64,000 nt of DNA from Treponema sp. (GCA_024690865.1 JAILON010000106.1:1-64000), one strand, 5' to 3'. Shown: positions 29,860 to 39,671, counted from the stretch's first letter. A program made the numbers and translations. The notes: generated by a model from the sequence alone, not told the origin.

Positions 29860-30297
29860 TCACGGCAACGGCAACGCTCCGCCCTCAATCCACTGGCACA
29901 TCCCCGCGCCGTGGTCTTCGGTCGGCCGTACTGTGAAGCCGAACTTTTTGTAGAAGTCCTCCTTGCCCGTGGCGGACATGAGACTGACCATGACCTTGTG
30001 GCCGGGCTTCAGTATGCTTTTGATGTAGGCCATCGCATCGTCCATCAGGGCGCGGCCGAGCCCCTGCCCCTGGAACTCCGGGCGGACAATCACGTCGGCG
30101 ATGTAGACGACGTAGCCGTGGTCCCAGAGCACGCGGAGGAAGGCGACAAGCTTCCCCTCCTTCCTGAACGCGCGCAGGTAGCTCGCGTGCTTGATTCCCT
30201 CGGCGGCCTGCTCCAGCGGGAACACGCCCCAGCCCACGAGCTTCCGCATCTCCATGAATTCTTCCGCCGTCACGTAATCCGTAATCTCATATTCCAT
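29860..30297 (-). CDS. GNAT family N-acetyltransferase
   Basis: IADVIVRPEFQGQGLGRALMDDAMAYI. Confidence 0.9.
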   Translation of the reverse strand: MEYEITDYVTAEEFMEMRKLVGWGVFPLEQAAEGIKHASYLRAFRKEGKLVAFLRVLWDHGYVVYIADVIVRPEFQGQGLGRALMDDAMAYIKSILKPGHKVMVSLMSATGKEDFYKKFGFTVRPTEDHGAGMCQWIEGGALPLP

Positions 30298-30364
30298 CGT
30301 TCCAGTATGACAGAAAGCGGCAACTGATTCAACCGTCCGTGGGGCGGCAAGAGAGGAAGCCCGG

Positions 30365-30730
30365 TCAGACAACAGCGTATCCGGCGGCAGAGAGCGCATC
30401 CGCCGCCCGCGCGAAGTCCGCATCCCTGACCAGCACGTAGTCCGTGTCGTAGGTGGACACCGCGAAAAGCCCGATACCCCCGTCCGCCAGAAGCCCCGTA
30501 ATCCGCGAGAGGATTCCGACCAGCGAGAAGTCCAGCGTCCCCGCAATGCGGAAGGCACGCCAGCCGTCTTCCCAGGCGATGGTGCCCGCAGGGACTTCCT
30601 CGGTCCTACAGACGAGCGAGAGCTCCGTGTCCGTCCGCGCGGCAAATAAGAAGCTGTAGGGGCGCGACAGATCCCCGGCACCGGAAAGCTTGCAGACGGA
30701 GAGCGCATACGGAAGCCGTTCCAGCGTCAT
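30365..30730 (-). CDS. ACT domain protein
   Basis: RAFRIAGTLDFSLVGILSRITGLLADGGIGLFAVSTYDTDYVLV. Confidence 0.85.
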   Translation of the reverse strand: MTLERLPYALSVCKLSGAGDLSRPYSFLFAARTDTELSLVCRTEEVPAGTIAWEDGWRAFRIAGTLDFSLVGILSRITGLLADGGIGLFAVSTYDTDYVLVRDADFARAADALSAAGYAVV

Positions 30731-30820
30731 GGCTGACTGCCCTCCGGGGATTCCTGCGCGGGCTTCTCCGGCCCGGGAGCGGCATCCTCCGGTCCGAGAA
30801 GGGGGCGGGCGATTTTTCTG
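30708..30820. repeat. 113-bp direct repeat, copy A (partner 31558-31670)
   Basis: 110/113 identical by hand alignment. Confidence 0.95.
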
Positions 30821-31449
30821 TTGAAGAGGTCGATCAGAGGCCCCATGAAGAAGGCAGTGATTATCGTACCCGCCCCCGCTATCGTCGGGATTTTCCCGGG
30901 CGCGTTCCCCGCCAGTACAAAGAGGGCACAGCCGGCGGCGACGCACACGAGGTCGGTGATGATCCTGATGTACTTGAACTTGCCCCAGTGCCATTTTTCG
31001 GACATGACGATAGCAACCGCATCGTAGGTGGAGACGCCGAGGCTCGCCGTCATGTAGAGGGATGAGCCGAAGCATATCACGACGATCCCGATGACCAGGC
31101 AGGCAATGCGGACGGGCAGCGAGGGGTCGGGGAGCAGCCCCTGCAGGAACGCGTAGCTGAACTGCGTGATGTAGCCCAAAAGGAAAAGGTTGATGAAGGT
31201 TGCAATCCCGATGTTGTGCCGGTCCGCGACAAGGCTGAACACGAGCAGCACCGCATTGACAATGACGTAGAGCGTACCGAACTCAATCGGAATCAGCGCG
31301 TCCAGACCGCTCATCAGCGACTGGAAGGGGTCAACTCCCAGGGCCGCCAGCTTGAACACGCCCACGCTCACCGCGCAGATGATTACGCCCGCGAGCGACA
31401 TGGCTATCCGCCGTTTCCTCGCGTTCAGGAATTCGATTATCTTTGACAC
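30727..31449 (-). CDS. YczE/YitT-type integral membrane protein
   Basis: LAALGVDPFQSLMSGL..., SLYMTASLGVSTYDAVAIVMSEK; probable GTG start. Confidence 0.82.
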   Translation of the reverse strand: MSKIIEFLNARKRRIAMSLAGVIICAVSVGVFKLAALGVDPFQSLMSGLDALIPIEFGTLYVIVNAVLLVFSLVADRHNIGIATFINLFLLGYITQFSYAFLQGLLPDPSLPVRIACLVIGIVVICFGSSLYMTASLGVSTYDAVAIVMSEKWHWGKFKYIRIITDLVCVAAGCALFVLAGNAPGKIPTIAGAGTIITAFFMGPLIDLFNRKIARPLLGPEDAAPGPEKPAQESPEGSQP

Positions 31450-31557
31450 ATCCTCTCCTCGCGGCCGGGCGGACCCCCAGCCACCAGGCCCATTATGCGC
31501 ACAAAGGCAGGGCCTTGTAAATGGAAGAACGGCGGGATAACAGGAATTTACCCGCCG

Positions 31558-31670
31558 TACGGAAGCCGTTCCAGCGTCATGGCTGACTGCCCTCCGGGGC
31601 TTCCTGCGCGGGCTTCTCCGGCCTGGGAGCGGCATTCTCCGGTCCGAGAAGGGGGCGGGCGATTTTTCTG
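31558..31670. repeat. 113-bp direct repeat, copy B (partner 30708-30820)
   Basis: 110/113 identical, offset exactly 850 bp. Confidence 0.95.
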
Positions 31671-32074
31671 CTTGCAAGCAGGGCCGCCACCTTGTCCAGA
31701 ATCAGCAGGTCCGCCGGGAGCCATTTGACCGACCGCAGGCTTTCCGCCGAAAGCCATGCCGCGCTCTCGTGCTCAAGCAGTTCCGGCTCCCCGCCCGCAA
31801 GCGAACAGGCATAGCAGCGCATGGAAAGGTGGAAGGCCGGGTAGTCGTACTCTATCGTGTCCAGATACTCCCCTACCCGTATCTCGCAGGCAAGCTCCTC
31901 CCGTATCTCACGCTCAAGGGCGGCCTCGGGAGACTCTCCCTCCTCCACCTTGCCGCCGGGGAATTCCCACCAGCCCTTCCAGTCCCCGTAGCCCCGCTGG
32001 GTCGAAAGCACCTGCCGCCCCGCGTCCGCACCCTCCCTGAGTATGATTGCCGCGACGACGCTGATTGTCTTCAT
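31577..32074 (-). CDS. NUDIX (MutT-like) hydrolase with C-terminal tail shared with the YczE-type protein
   Basis: GWWEFPGGKVEEGESPEAALEREIREEL Nudix box; tail KIARPLLGPENAAPRPEKPAQEAPEGSQP. Confidence 0.92.
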   Translation of the reverse strand: MKTISVVAAIILREGADAGRQVLSTQRGYGDWKGWWEFPGGKVEEGESPEAALEREIREELACEIRVGEYLDTIEYDYPAFHLSMRCYACSLAGGEPELLEHESAAWLSAESLRSVKWLPADLLILDKVAALLASRKIARPLLGPENAAPRPEKPAQEAPEGSQP

Positions 32075-33024
32075 GCCGAACCTCCTCCAGTTTCATACAG
32101 GCGCAAGAGACTCCGGGCCCTGCGCCTCAGCTCCGCACGGACATGGGGCGGCGAAAGGCATTCGCACTTGTCCCCGAAGCCCAGGAGCATATCATAGTAG
32201 TAGTCCCGCTCAATGAACGGATACGCCACGCGGTAATATCCTTCCCCGTCCGGCGCAACGCGGTCATAGGAACAGAACTCAAGCACCCTGTCAAGGATGG
32301 ACTCATGTATGCGGAGCTGGATCGTCACCTGCATGCGCCCAGCAGTTTCCTCGAAGTCAAGGACAGGCTTCTCATATTCCCTCGGGGTAAAGCGTTCCTC
32401 CAGCAGCCTCAGTTCCGTCATCCGCGACAGGCGGAAGAGGCGGAAGCCGTTCCTGACCCGGCAGAACGCCAGGACATACCAGCTGCGCCCCTTGAGGACG
32501 AGCTGGCACGGCTCCGCAGTCCGCTCCGTCCTGACGCTGTGCCCGTCGATATAGGAAAAAGAAATCACTTTGCTTTCCTGCAGGGACTTTTTGACAAGCT
32601 CCAGCGCACGGGTGACGCTGCCGTTCCCCATCCACGGATTCAGGTCTATGAGGATTTGGCTTGCCTTGAACTCAACCGCCCGTGCCTGCTCCGGCGGGAC
32701 GAAACTCCTTAGCTTTGCAAGCGCACGGTCCGCCTCCTTGCCGTGGACCAATCCAGAAAGATTCGTCAGGCCCGTCAGAAGGGCAGAAAGCTCATCCGCC
32801 GAGAAGACCTTCTTGTCAAGCTTGTACTGTGGCATAATCTCGATGCCGCCGCCCGTGCCCGCCGTGGCGCGGACGGGAACGCCCGCCATGCCGATGGCCT
32901 CGATGTCGCGGTATATCGTGCGCGGGGAAACCTCAAACAGGTCCGCAAGCTCCCGTGCGCTCACCCGCTCTTTTTCCAAGAGAAGCATGATGATGCCGAC
33001 AAGACGATCAATTTTCATCCGCAA
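32071..33024 (-). CDS. YafY-type HTH/WYL domain transcriptional regulator
   Basis: RLVGIIMLLLEKERVSARELADLFEVSPRTIYRDIEAIGMAGVPV; WYL-region SWYVLAFCRVRNGFRLFRLSRM. Confidence 0.93.
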   Translation of the reverse strand: MRMKIDRLVGIIMLLLEKERVSARELADLFEVSPRTIYRDIEAIGMAGVPVRATAGTGGGIEIMPQYKLDKKVFSADELSALLTGLTNLSGLVHGKEADRALAKLRSFVPPEQARAVEFKASQILIDLNPWMGNGSVTRALELVKKSLQESKVISFSYIDGHSVRTERTAEPCQLVLKGRSWYVLAFCRVRNGFRLFRLSRMTELRLLEERFTPREYEKPVLDFEETAGRMQVTIQLRIHESILDRVLEFCSYDRVAPDGEGYYRVAYPFIERDYYYDMLLGFGDKCECLSPPHVRAELRRRARSLLRLYETGGGSA

Positions 33025-33153
33025 AAAACTTCCACCCGAATTTTATATTCTTGCCATACAGTTGTCAACAATCAGGCGCTAGCATGGGCAAAGACAACTG
33101 CGCCGCCGTCTGCCATGCGGATGCGAACGGCGACGAATGTACAGGAGGAAGCT

Positions 33154-33777
33154 ATGTTTACGATGTATGTGTATGTGCTTGACACCCTTGCGGACTGGGA
33201 AACCGCCCCCGTCATGGCCGAACTGAACTCACGGCGTTTTTTCAGGAAGGGAGCACCGGAAGTCGCCGTAAAGACGGCCGGCCTCTCAAGGGAACCCGTC
33301 AGGACGATGGGCGGACTGTCAATCATCCCCGACTGCGTGCTGGACGACATCTCGCCGGATGACAGGACGCTGCTCCTTCTGCCGGGCGCGGACAGATGGG
33401 CCGAACCGGAACACGCCGCCGCCATCGGAAAGGCCCGGGACCTGCTTTCCTGCGGAGGAATCGTCTGCGCAATCTGCGGGGCAACGGTCGCGCTGGCACA
33501 CGCGGGAATGCTGAACGACCGCCCGCACACGAGCAACGGCAGGGGATTTCTGGAAAGCTTCTGCCCGAACTACAGGGGGCAGCACCTGTATGTCGATGAG
33601 CCCGCCGTCGCGGACGGCAACATGATTACCGCAGCGGCCACGGGAGCCCTGCCGTTCGCGCGGAAAATCATCGAAAAGCTCGGCGTGTTCAGCCCCGAGA
33701 CGCTCAAAGCGTGGTACGCCTATTTCAGCAGCGGCAGGCCGGAGCACTTCTTCGCCCTGATGCAGAGCGTACAGTAA
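33154..33777 (+). CDS. DJ-1/PfpI family (type 1 glutamine amidotransferase-like) protein
   Basis: GGIVCAICGATVALAHAGMLNDRPHTSNGRGFLESFCPNYRG; RBS AGGAGG. Confidence 0.9.
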   Translation: MFTMYVYVLDTLADWETAPVMAELNSRRFFRKGAPEVAVKTAGLSREPVRTMGGLSIIPDCVLDDISPDDRTLLLLPGADRWAEPEHAAAIGKARDLLSCGGIVCAICGATVALAHAGMLNDRPHTSNGRGFLESFCPNYRGQHLYVDEPAVADGNMITAAATGALPFARKIIEKLGVFSPETLKAWYAYFSSGRPEHFFALMQSVQ

Positions 33778-33781
33778 AAGC
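33698..33781. repeat. 84-bp repeat copy A (3' end of DJ-1 gene)
   Basis: 82/84 identical to 41044-41127. Confidence 0.95.
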
Positions 33782-33917
33782 TACGGCAAGGACAAATCGC
33801 AATCGAATACACACCCACCCCGAATCCAAGGGGGAGTGTTGAAAAGAAGACGTTTCAATGCTATTAATAGCCTCACTTTATATTTTGCTTTTTGCAGGAA
33901 AAACTGCAACTAACTAT

Positions 33918-34667
33918 CTATATCTCCTCGATATGGGACACATAATCCAATGTAGACAGGGCCTTGATTATTTCGCCGTGTGTCTTGTACTTCTTAAGTT
34001 CCCCGCTCGAAATGGAAATCGCAATCGAATACACGCTCAACCCGGAATTCGCGTATGCCGTGTTCATCTCGATGGCATCTATCCGAAGCCCCAGCCGTCG
34101 GATTGTGGTGACGAAGTTCTGCAAGTTGAGGCTGTTCCGCAACTCCAGATGAATCTCAAAATGATTGGAACGGTTCTTGAAATAAAACTCAAGGGCAGGG
34201 AGCTTGGAGAGGCAGAAAATCATGGTCAGGAAAGCGACCATAGAAATGCTGTACAGACCGGCACCGATGGCCATCCCCAAGAAGCAGCTGGCCCACAAAG
34301 CGACGGATGTAGTCAGTCCCATTATCTGATTCCGTGAGGAGAAAAACAACGTGTGGGTCGCAATCCGTGACGATGAAACGATTGCCGCTGCGGACAGCAG
34401 GAAAAGCCTGCACCCGTACCGGCTGGTAATGCAGATGTCAAGGAGCATCGCGAGCGTTCCTGACAGCGTAACCAAAATGAAAGTCCTGAACCCAGCGGAA
34501 TGCCGTTTGCTTGACCGCTCCCAGCCGATTATCGCGGACAGGAACAACGAGAGCAAAACCCGCAATATTACGGAGCCGACGGTAAGCTCCCCTGCCCATG
34601 AACCAATATATTTCAGCAGGGGGTCGCTCGTGGACAAGAAAAACCCTGTGACTGTATCTCCGCTCAT
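33918..34667 (-). CDS. MgtC/SapB family membrane protein
   Basis: LSAIIGWERSSKRHSAGFRTFILVTLSGTLAMLLD. Confidence 0.9.
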   Translation of the reverse strand: MSGDTVTGFFLSTSDPLLKYIGSWAGELTVGSVILRVLLSLFLSAIIGWERSSKRHSAGFRTFILVTLSGTLAMLLDICITSRYGCRLFLLSAAAIVSSSRIATHTLFFSSRNQIMGLTTSVALWASCFLGMAIGAGLYSISMVAFLTMIFCLSKLPALEFYFKNRSNHFEIHLELRNSLNLQNFVTTIRRLGLRIDAIEMNTAYANSGLSVYSIAISISSGELKKYKTHGEIIKALSTLDYVSHIEEI

Positions 34668-36109
34668 CGATTCCTCCGTTTTTTCTTTATCTTGTGGAAT
34701 TTGACCCGATCCTTGTGGGCCTCCGCTTCCGCACGGTCATGATTTTCGGCAGCCTCAGTGTAAGCGGCCTCCTCCTCATTCACAGTGTGGCTCGGAAGCT
34801 CCACCTGTATCTGCTGGATGCGCTCTATCAAAAGCTCAAGCTCGCTCTTTTTCATTCCGTTTTCTCCGGTTTCCTCCACGGAAACCAAATCCTCAAGCTT
34901 GTTCGAGTAGGACTTGGACAGGAACAAAGAAAGCTTCGCACAGCCGGGACCAACAAGCTCATACAGGATGCTCGAGGCAAGAATTATGGTCTGGAGCGCA
35001 CTGCCCGTGTCCCCGCCCAAAGTTCTCGCCCCCATGGCGGCAAGTCCGATGGCTACACCCGCCTGAGGAATCAGCGCGAGCCCCAGATAATTCCTGATAA
35101 GACGATTCTTTCCTGTGATTGCGCAGCCCATGAATGCCCCTGCATACTTCCCGCCAATCCTGACAAGAAAATATGTTATGCCTATCACAATCAGCGGAAC
35201 AGAGCCCACGCTTGCCGACCGGGAGACAAGGGAACTGAGGTCAAACGACACCCCCGAGCGGACAAAGAAAAGCAGCAGGATTGGGGGAGAAAAATACCCC
35301 AGCTGCTTGAACAGTTTCTTGTCATCCGTAAGATTTATGTAGGCGGTCCCCATCGACATGCATCCCAGAAGGGGCGACACGTCGAACACCGTGCAGATGG
35401 CGCAGAAGGAAAACAAGAACGCGACGGAGATAATCAGCCTGTTGTCAGAGCTGTGTCCGGGAGCAAGAAACAGTTTCAATACGAGACCGAACGCAAAGCC
35501 CAGCAGAAGAACCACGGCATTGGAAAGCAGAGGCACAAGAATCCGTGACACGGAAAATGTTTCCCCGACAGACGAAGACAGGGCCACGGATATCGTGATG
35601 CTGTATGCGAGGAGCCCGACGATATCATCAAGGGCAACGACCTGCAGCAGGGTCTCAACGAAGTCTCCTTTTGCCCCGGTCTGCCGGATTGTCATCATGG
35701 TCGAAGCCGGAGCGGTGGCGGAGGCAAGTGCCGCGAGCACTATGGAAAAGGCGAGGTCCAGCTTCATCATGAAGAACAAGACGGCAAAGACCGCAACGGA
35801 TGCAACAAGGGCTTCCAAAAGCGTTATGATGATGACCTTCGCGCCGTTCTTCTTTATGACATCCAAGCGGAAGAACTCTCCCGTCCCGAAGGCAATGAAC
35901 GCGAGCGCGATGTCGGGGAGGAAGTCCGTTGACTGAACGATTTGCGCCGGGATAAGGTTCAGGCAGAACGGGCCTATCAAAATTCCCGCAACGATGTACG
36001 CGGTGACATTGGGAAGACACAGTCTCCTCGTAACCCGCGTCATCAGGAAACCGGAAAGGAGGATTATCGCAATGGAAAGAATCACAGAATCCGCGTGAAC
36101 CTGAGCCAT
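34664..36109 (-). CDS. CPA2-type cation:proton antiporter
   Basis: LPNVTAYIVAGILIGP, multi-TM, overlaps mgtC-like start. Confidence 0.88.
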   Translation of the reverse strand: MAQVHADSVILSIAIILLSGFLMTRVTRRLCLPNVTAYIVAGILIGPFCLNLIPAQIVQSTDFLPDIALAFIAFGTGEFFRLDVIKKNGAKVIIITLLEALVASVAVFAVLFFMMKLDLAFSIVLAALASATAPASTMMTIRQTGAKGDFVETLLQVVALDDIVGLLAYSITISVALSSSVGETFSVSRILVPLLSNAVVLLLGFAFGLVLKLFLAPGHSSDNRLIISVAFLFSFCAICTVFDVSPLLGCMSMGTAYINLTDDKKLFKQLGYFSPPILLLFFVRSGVSFDLSSLVSRSASVGSVPLIVIGITYFLVRIGGKYAGAFMGCAITGKNRLIRNYLGLALIPQAGVAIGLAAMGARTLGGDTGSALQTIILASSILYELVGPGCAKLSLFLSKSYSNKLEDLVSVEETGENGMKKSELELLIERIQQIQVELPSHTVNEEEAAYTEAAENHDRAEAEAHKDRVKFHKIKKKRRNR

Positions 36110-36187
36110 GATAAACTCCTGCCCGTCCCCTTCAACTGCATCCTGCAGAAGACACAGTAACAGGACATAGGTCAGTCCGCTGTTTCC

Positions 36188-36973
36188 TTAATAATCGTCG
36201 TCGTCGTCGTCATCATCTTCTTCGTCGTCATCCCAGAACTCAATCCAGTCATTCACAAGTTCTCTGTATTCATCATCATCATCTATGCTGTCATCCTCAA
36301 ACCACTCGACATCATCATCGTCAAAGAATTTCTCGAGTGCCCATCTACTGGGATGAAACTTTTTCTTGATTACATCCTCTGCATCGCCATAACCTTTATT
36401 TTCTTCGTTACCATTAGAGCTGGGGGTGGGCTGGTTCTGAGTGATATTCTCTGCATTTTCGGCGGCACGCAGTTTTTCTTTCAGTGAGTTGATTTCATTA
36501 TTCAGGACGATTATTTTGTTCCGCATAGCATCCAGTGAATATTCTGGCAACTTTTTCCCACACGACTTATATTCCCGGGACAAAAAGGAGCGTATCTTTC
36601 CCTGTACCTGCGTAAACTTGAGCTGCTCTATGGGGGTACATTCCTTCCCTTTAAGTTTGATTTTAATTATACTGTCCAGAAAATCACAGCAATCCCTGAA
36701 CTCCGACATGGCGAAATTCGGGACATATTGCGCCGATTCATTGAGCGTCTGAAAACAGGATTCAATATCTGAGAAGCGTGTTATATCATAATATTCGCCC
36801 TTGTTCATGGAATTCGCAAGGCTGTTCACAAGCTGCTTGAAGGTGTCAACCTTGCGGCATATCTCATCCTGCTTCTCGATGATGCGCTTGACATCTTCCA
36901 TTTCGCGGTTTGCCTTATAAAGCTCATACTGCTTGGCAGCAAGATGTTTTCTCAGTTCATCACTGTCTGACAT
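36188..36973 (-). CDS. Unknown protein with coiled coil and acidic C-terminal module
   Basis: C-term YGDAEDVIKKKFHPSRWALEKFFDDDDVEWFEDDSIDDDDEYRELVNDWIEFWDDD... Confidence 0.75.
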   Translation of the reverse strand: MSDSDELRKHLAAKQYELYKANREMEDVKRIIEKQDEICRKVDTFKQLVNSLANSMNKGEYYDITRFSDIESCFQTLNESAQYVPNFAMSEFRDCCDFLDSIIKIKLKGKECTPIEQLKFTQVQGKIRSFLSREYKSCGKKLPEYSLDAMRNKIIVLNNEINSLKEKLRAAENAENITQNQPTPSSNGNEENKGYGDAEDVIKKKFHPSRWALEKFFDDDDVEWFEDDSIDDDDEYRELVNDWIEFWDDDEEDDDDDDDDY

Positions 36974-37568
36974 ATTCTATCATTCCTCCCTGTAGATTTG
37001 CGGACGGAAGCTCAAGCCGTGCGTTCGATGCCGCCACCTGAAGATTGAACATCAGTTCTTTGTAGTCCCTATTGCACTTATCCAGGCTCGTCCTCAGACC
37101 TCCCAGACGGCTTATGCCTGCATCATACTCCTTACCAGTGCAGGAGCTCGCCTTACACGAGTATTCCGTCTGCTCGATGAGGGTCAAGAGCTTGTCCCGC
37201 AAGGGAACAAAATAGTCCTGTACGTTCTTCTGGAGCATTTCCAGATAATCAAATTTTCTGTTGTATGCCCGCTCAGCGGTTTCCAGCAGTTGCTTCCTGA
37301 GCTCATTTTCCTGCGATTTCAGCCTTTCCATCGCCTCAATCCGAGCCATTTCCTCCTCATGGGTATCTGCCATCCGTTGCCGCATGAGAGCTTTCTGGGC
37401 GGAAATTCTTTCCATCTCCGCTTCATGCTCACGCCGGGACCACAAATCACTGGCACGCAAGTCAGCGGAGCTGGAATCATACTTTGCGATTTCCGATATT
37501 ACCCCTCCTACAGCAGTCACAAAACCAGTAATCGCAACAAGAGAGTCATCAGTGTACCTATCTGCCAT
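36960..37568 (-). CDS. Unknown coiled-coil protein
   Basis: REHEAEMERISAQKALMRQRMADTHEEEMARIEAMERLKSQENELRKQLLE; 14-bp overlap with next gene. Confidence 0.7.
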   Translation of the reverse strand: MADRYTDDSLVAITGFVTAVGGVISEIAKYDSSSADLRASDLWSRREHEAEMERISAQKALMRQRMADTHEEEMARIEAMERLKSQENELRKQLLETAERAYNRKFDYLEMLQKNVQDYFVPLRDKLLTLIEQTEYSCKASSCTGKEYDAGISRLGGLRTSLDKCNRDYKELMFNLQVAASNARLELPSANLQGGMIEYVRQ

Positions 37569-37652
37569 ATAGAGCACCTCCTTTTTTACTTTTTGATTTT
37601 GGGGCATCCAAAAACACAGTCTCCAGATGCTCCAGTTGTTTTCTATTTCTGC

Positions 37653-38042
37653 CTATTCCCAATCCTCATCTTCCTCTTCATCGTCATCATCTTCGTCCTC
37701 ATCATCTGGGTCAGCATATTCCACTTCGTCGTCATCATCCCAATAGGAGTTCCAGTCCTTCAAGAGCTTGCGGTATTTCTTCTTGCTGTCAATGCAGTCA
37801 TCATTGTCCCATTTGACATCACCATCCTCGAAGAATTCATCGAGCTCTTCTTCTGCGGGGTCATATTCGTACCGTATGACATCTTCCGCTTCTCCATACG
37901 TGTCGTCATCGTAGTCGCCCCGATTAAGCCGCCGCTCATATTCCTTACGGGCAATCGCAATGCCCTTCTTCAATCCTTCATAATATCCGTTCCACCATTG
38001 GTCTCTGCTCATTTTTTTCTCCTTGCGATTTACGCATCGCAT
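37653..38042 (-). CDS. Unknown small protein with the same acidic module
   Basis: YGEAEDVIRYEYDPAEEELDEFFEDGDVKWDNDDCIDSKKKYRKLLKDWNSYWDDDD. Confidence 0.72.
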   Translation of the reverse strand: MRCVNRKEKKMSRDQWWNGYYEGLKKGIAIARKEYERRLNRGDYDDDTYGEAEDVIRYEYDPAEEELDEFFEDGDVKWDNDDCIDSKKKYRKLLKDWNSYWDDDDEVEYADPDDEDEDDDDEEEDEDWE

Positions 38043-38085
38043 ATCTGTATTCTATCTGATAGATAGCCGCCGTCTTTTGTCTCAG

Positions 38086-38307
38086 CTATTCATCAAATCC
38101 ATCCCAAAATTCCTTGCAGCCCGCGTGGTAGCCACGTTCATATCCTTTTTGATAGGCCCGCGCAAACAAATCCTTGTCCAGCGGCATACCGCCATTCCTT
38201 AAAACGTGGGCGGCCACATTATAGGGATTGTTCTCGTTCCCATCCTCATAGCCAGCCTTGAACCCGGCATCATAACCGAGGAGAAAAACATCAGGTTTCA
38301 GCTTCAT
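38086..38307 (-). CDS. Unknown small protein rich in GYxxG repeats
   Basis: LGYDAGFKAGYEDGN...AYQKGYERGYHAGCKEFWDGFDE. Confidence 0.6.
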   Translation of the reverse strand: MKLKPDVFLLGYDAGFKAGYEDGNENNPYNVAAHVLRNGGMPLDKDLFARAYQKGYERGYHAGCKEFWDGFDE

Positions 38308-39548
38308 TTTTATACAGATATGCCTTTATGAACCTGCCGTTTATGGCGGCAAAATCAGCCACAGCTACGGATGACACGTCTATTTCTGTCCCGCGGTTTT
38401 TCGCCCTCCAGTTGAACTCATCATCCGTCATATACCAGCCGTCGGTGTCCGCAATTGCAAAATGCGTCAGCGCGTTGCACATATATACGACGGAGGCTCC
38501 TATTTCAAATACAGAGGAAGGGATATCAAGGCTCCCGAGACCTGTGCAGTACGAAAATGCTCCAGAATCAATCGTTTTCAAACCCTCCGGCAGTACAATA
38601 GATTTTATCGCGCAACTGCGGAATGCGCTTACCCCAAGCTGTGACAGGCCGGCAGGAAGCGGTATGTTCTCCAGGCTTTTGCACCCGGCGAACGCCCATG
38701 CTCCTATGGAAGTGACGGTAGACGGTATGGAAACGGATTTCAGCTCCACGCAGTTTTCAAAGGCATTGGCATTTATGGAAGTCACGCCTTCAGGAATCGA
38801 GACAGCCGTCACCGCAGTCTCGGCAAGAGCATACGCCTCTATTCCTTTCAACCCATCGGCAAGATGTATCTCCCCTGTCGCAGTGGGATATGCAAGGAGC
38901 CTCGTTTTGTCCTTGTTATACAGGATTCCTCCTTCCGAGCTGTAAGCGTAGCTTGTCCCGATGGAAAAATACGTCAGCTTCGCGCATCGCCCAAAAGCCT
39001 GATCCCCTATGAAAATGCACATGTCGGGAATATTGATTGACTCCAGCGAGAAGCATCCGTAGAAAGCAGACTTTCCTATCGAGCAAAGTTTCGGGGGCAG
39101 CTCTATGGAAGAAAGCGAGCTGCATTTCTTGAACGCTTTCTTGCCGATTTCCGTGAGCATCTGGGGAAGGATAACGGATTTCAGCGACTTGCACTTGCTG
39201 AACGTCTTCTTTCTTATTTGGGAAACCTTCACGGGGACCACGAAAGAAGTCAATGCCGTGCATTTTGAGAACGCTTTCTTCCCTATGGATTCAACGCTGT
39301 CGGGAAGAATGACGGCTTTGAGGGCCTCACATTCCAGAAACGCCTCATCCTTCAGTTCCTTCCAGACCTACAGTCTTTGACAAATCAAGCGAGACAAGGC
39401 AATCCTCATCGCCCGCAAGAATTGCATCCCTAAGACGTGCGATATCATCAGCTTTTATTTCTCCCGCTACCTTTGCGGAAAGGGAATTTTTCCTGTTTCT
39501 TATTGTGTCTATCGCCTCTCCGACAGAAAGGACACCTTCGTCATTCAT
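38291..39548 (-). pseudogene. BspA-type leucine-rich repeat (LRR_5) protein with apparent single-base frameshift near 39362
   Basis: Repeats such as SLKSVILPQMLTEIGKKAFKKCSSLSSIELP; N-terminal part in ORF 39345-39548, remainder in frame of 38291-39253. Confidence 0.75.
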
Positions 39549-39583
39549 TCTACCCACCACCGACAAGGAACAACTGTGCTCTC

Positions 39584-39660
39584 GAGACACAATAGTGTCT
39601 CTTCTATCAGTATAAAACACAATATTGAAGAAGTCAACGCAGAAAAAACACTTTTGTGTT
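39584..39660. promoter_or_regulatory. Putative operator cluster ACAC-N4-GTGT
   Basis: GAGACAC-AATA-GTGTCTC (39584-39601), half-site 39617, AACAC-TTTT-GTGTT (39647-39660). Confidence 0.6.
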
Positions 39661-39671
39661 AAATTCCTGCC

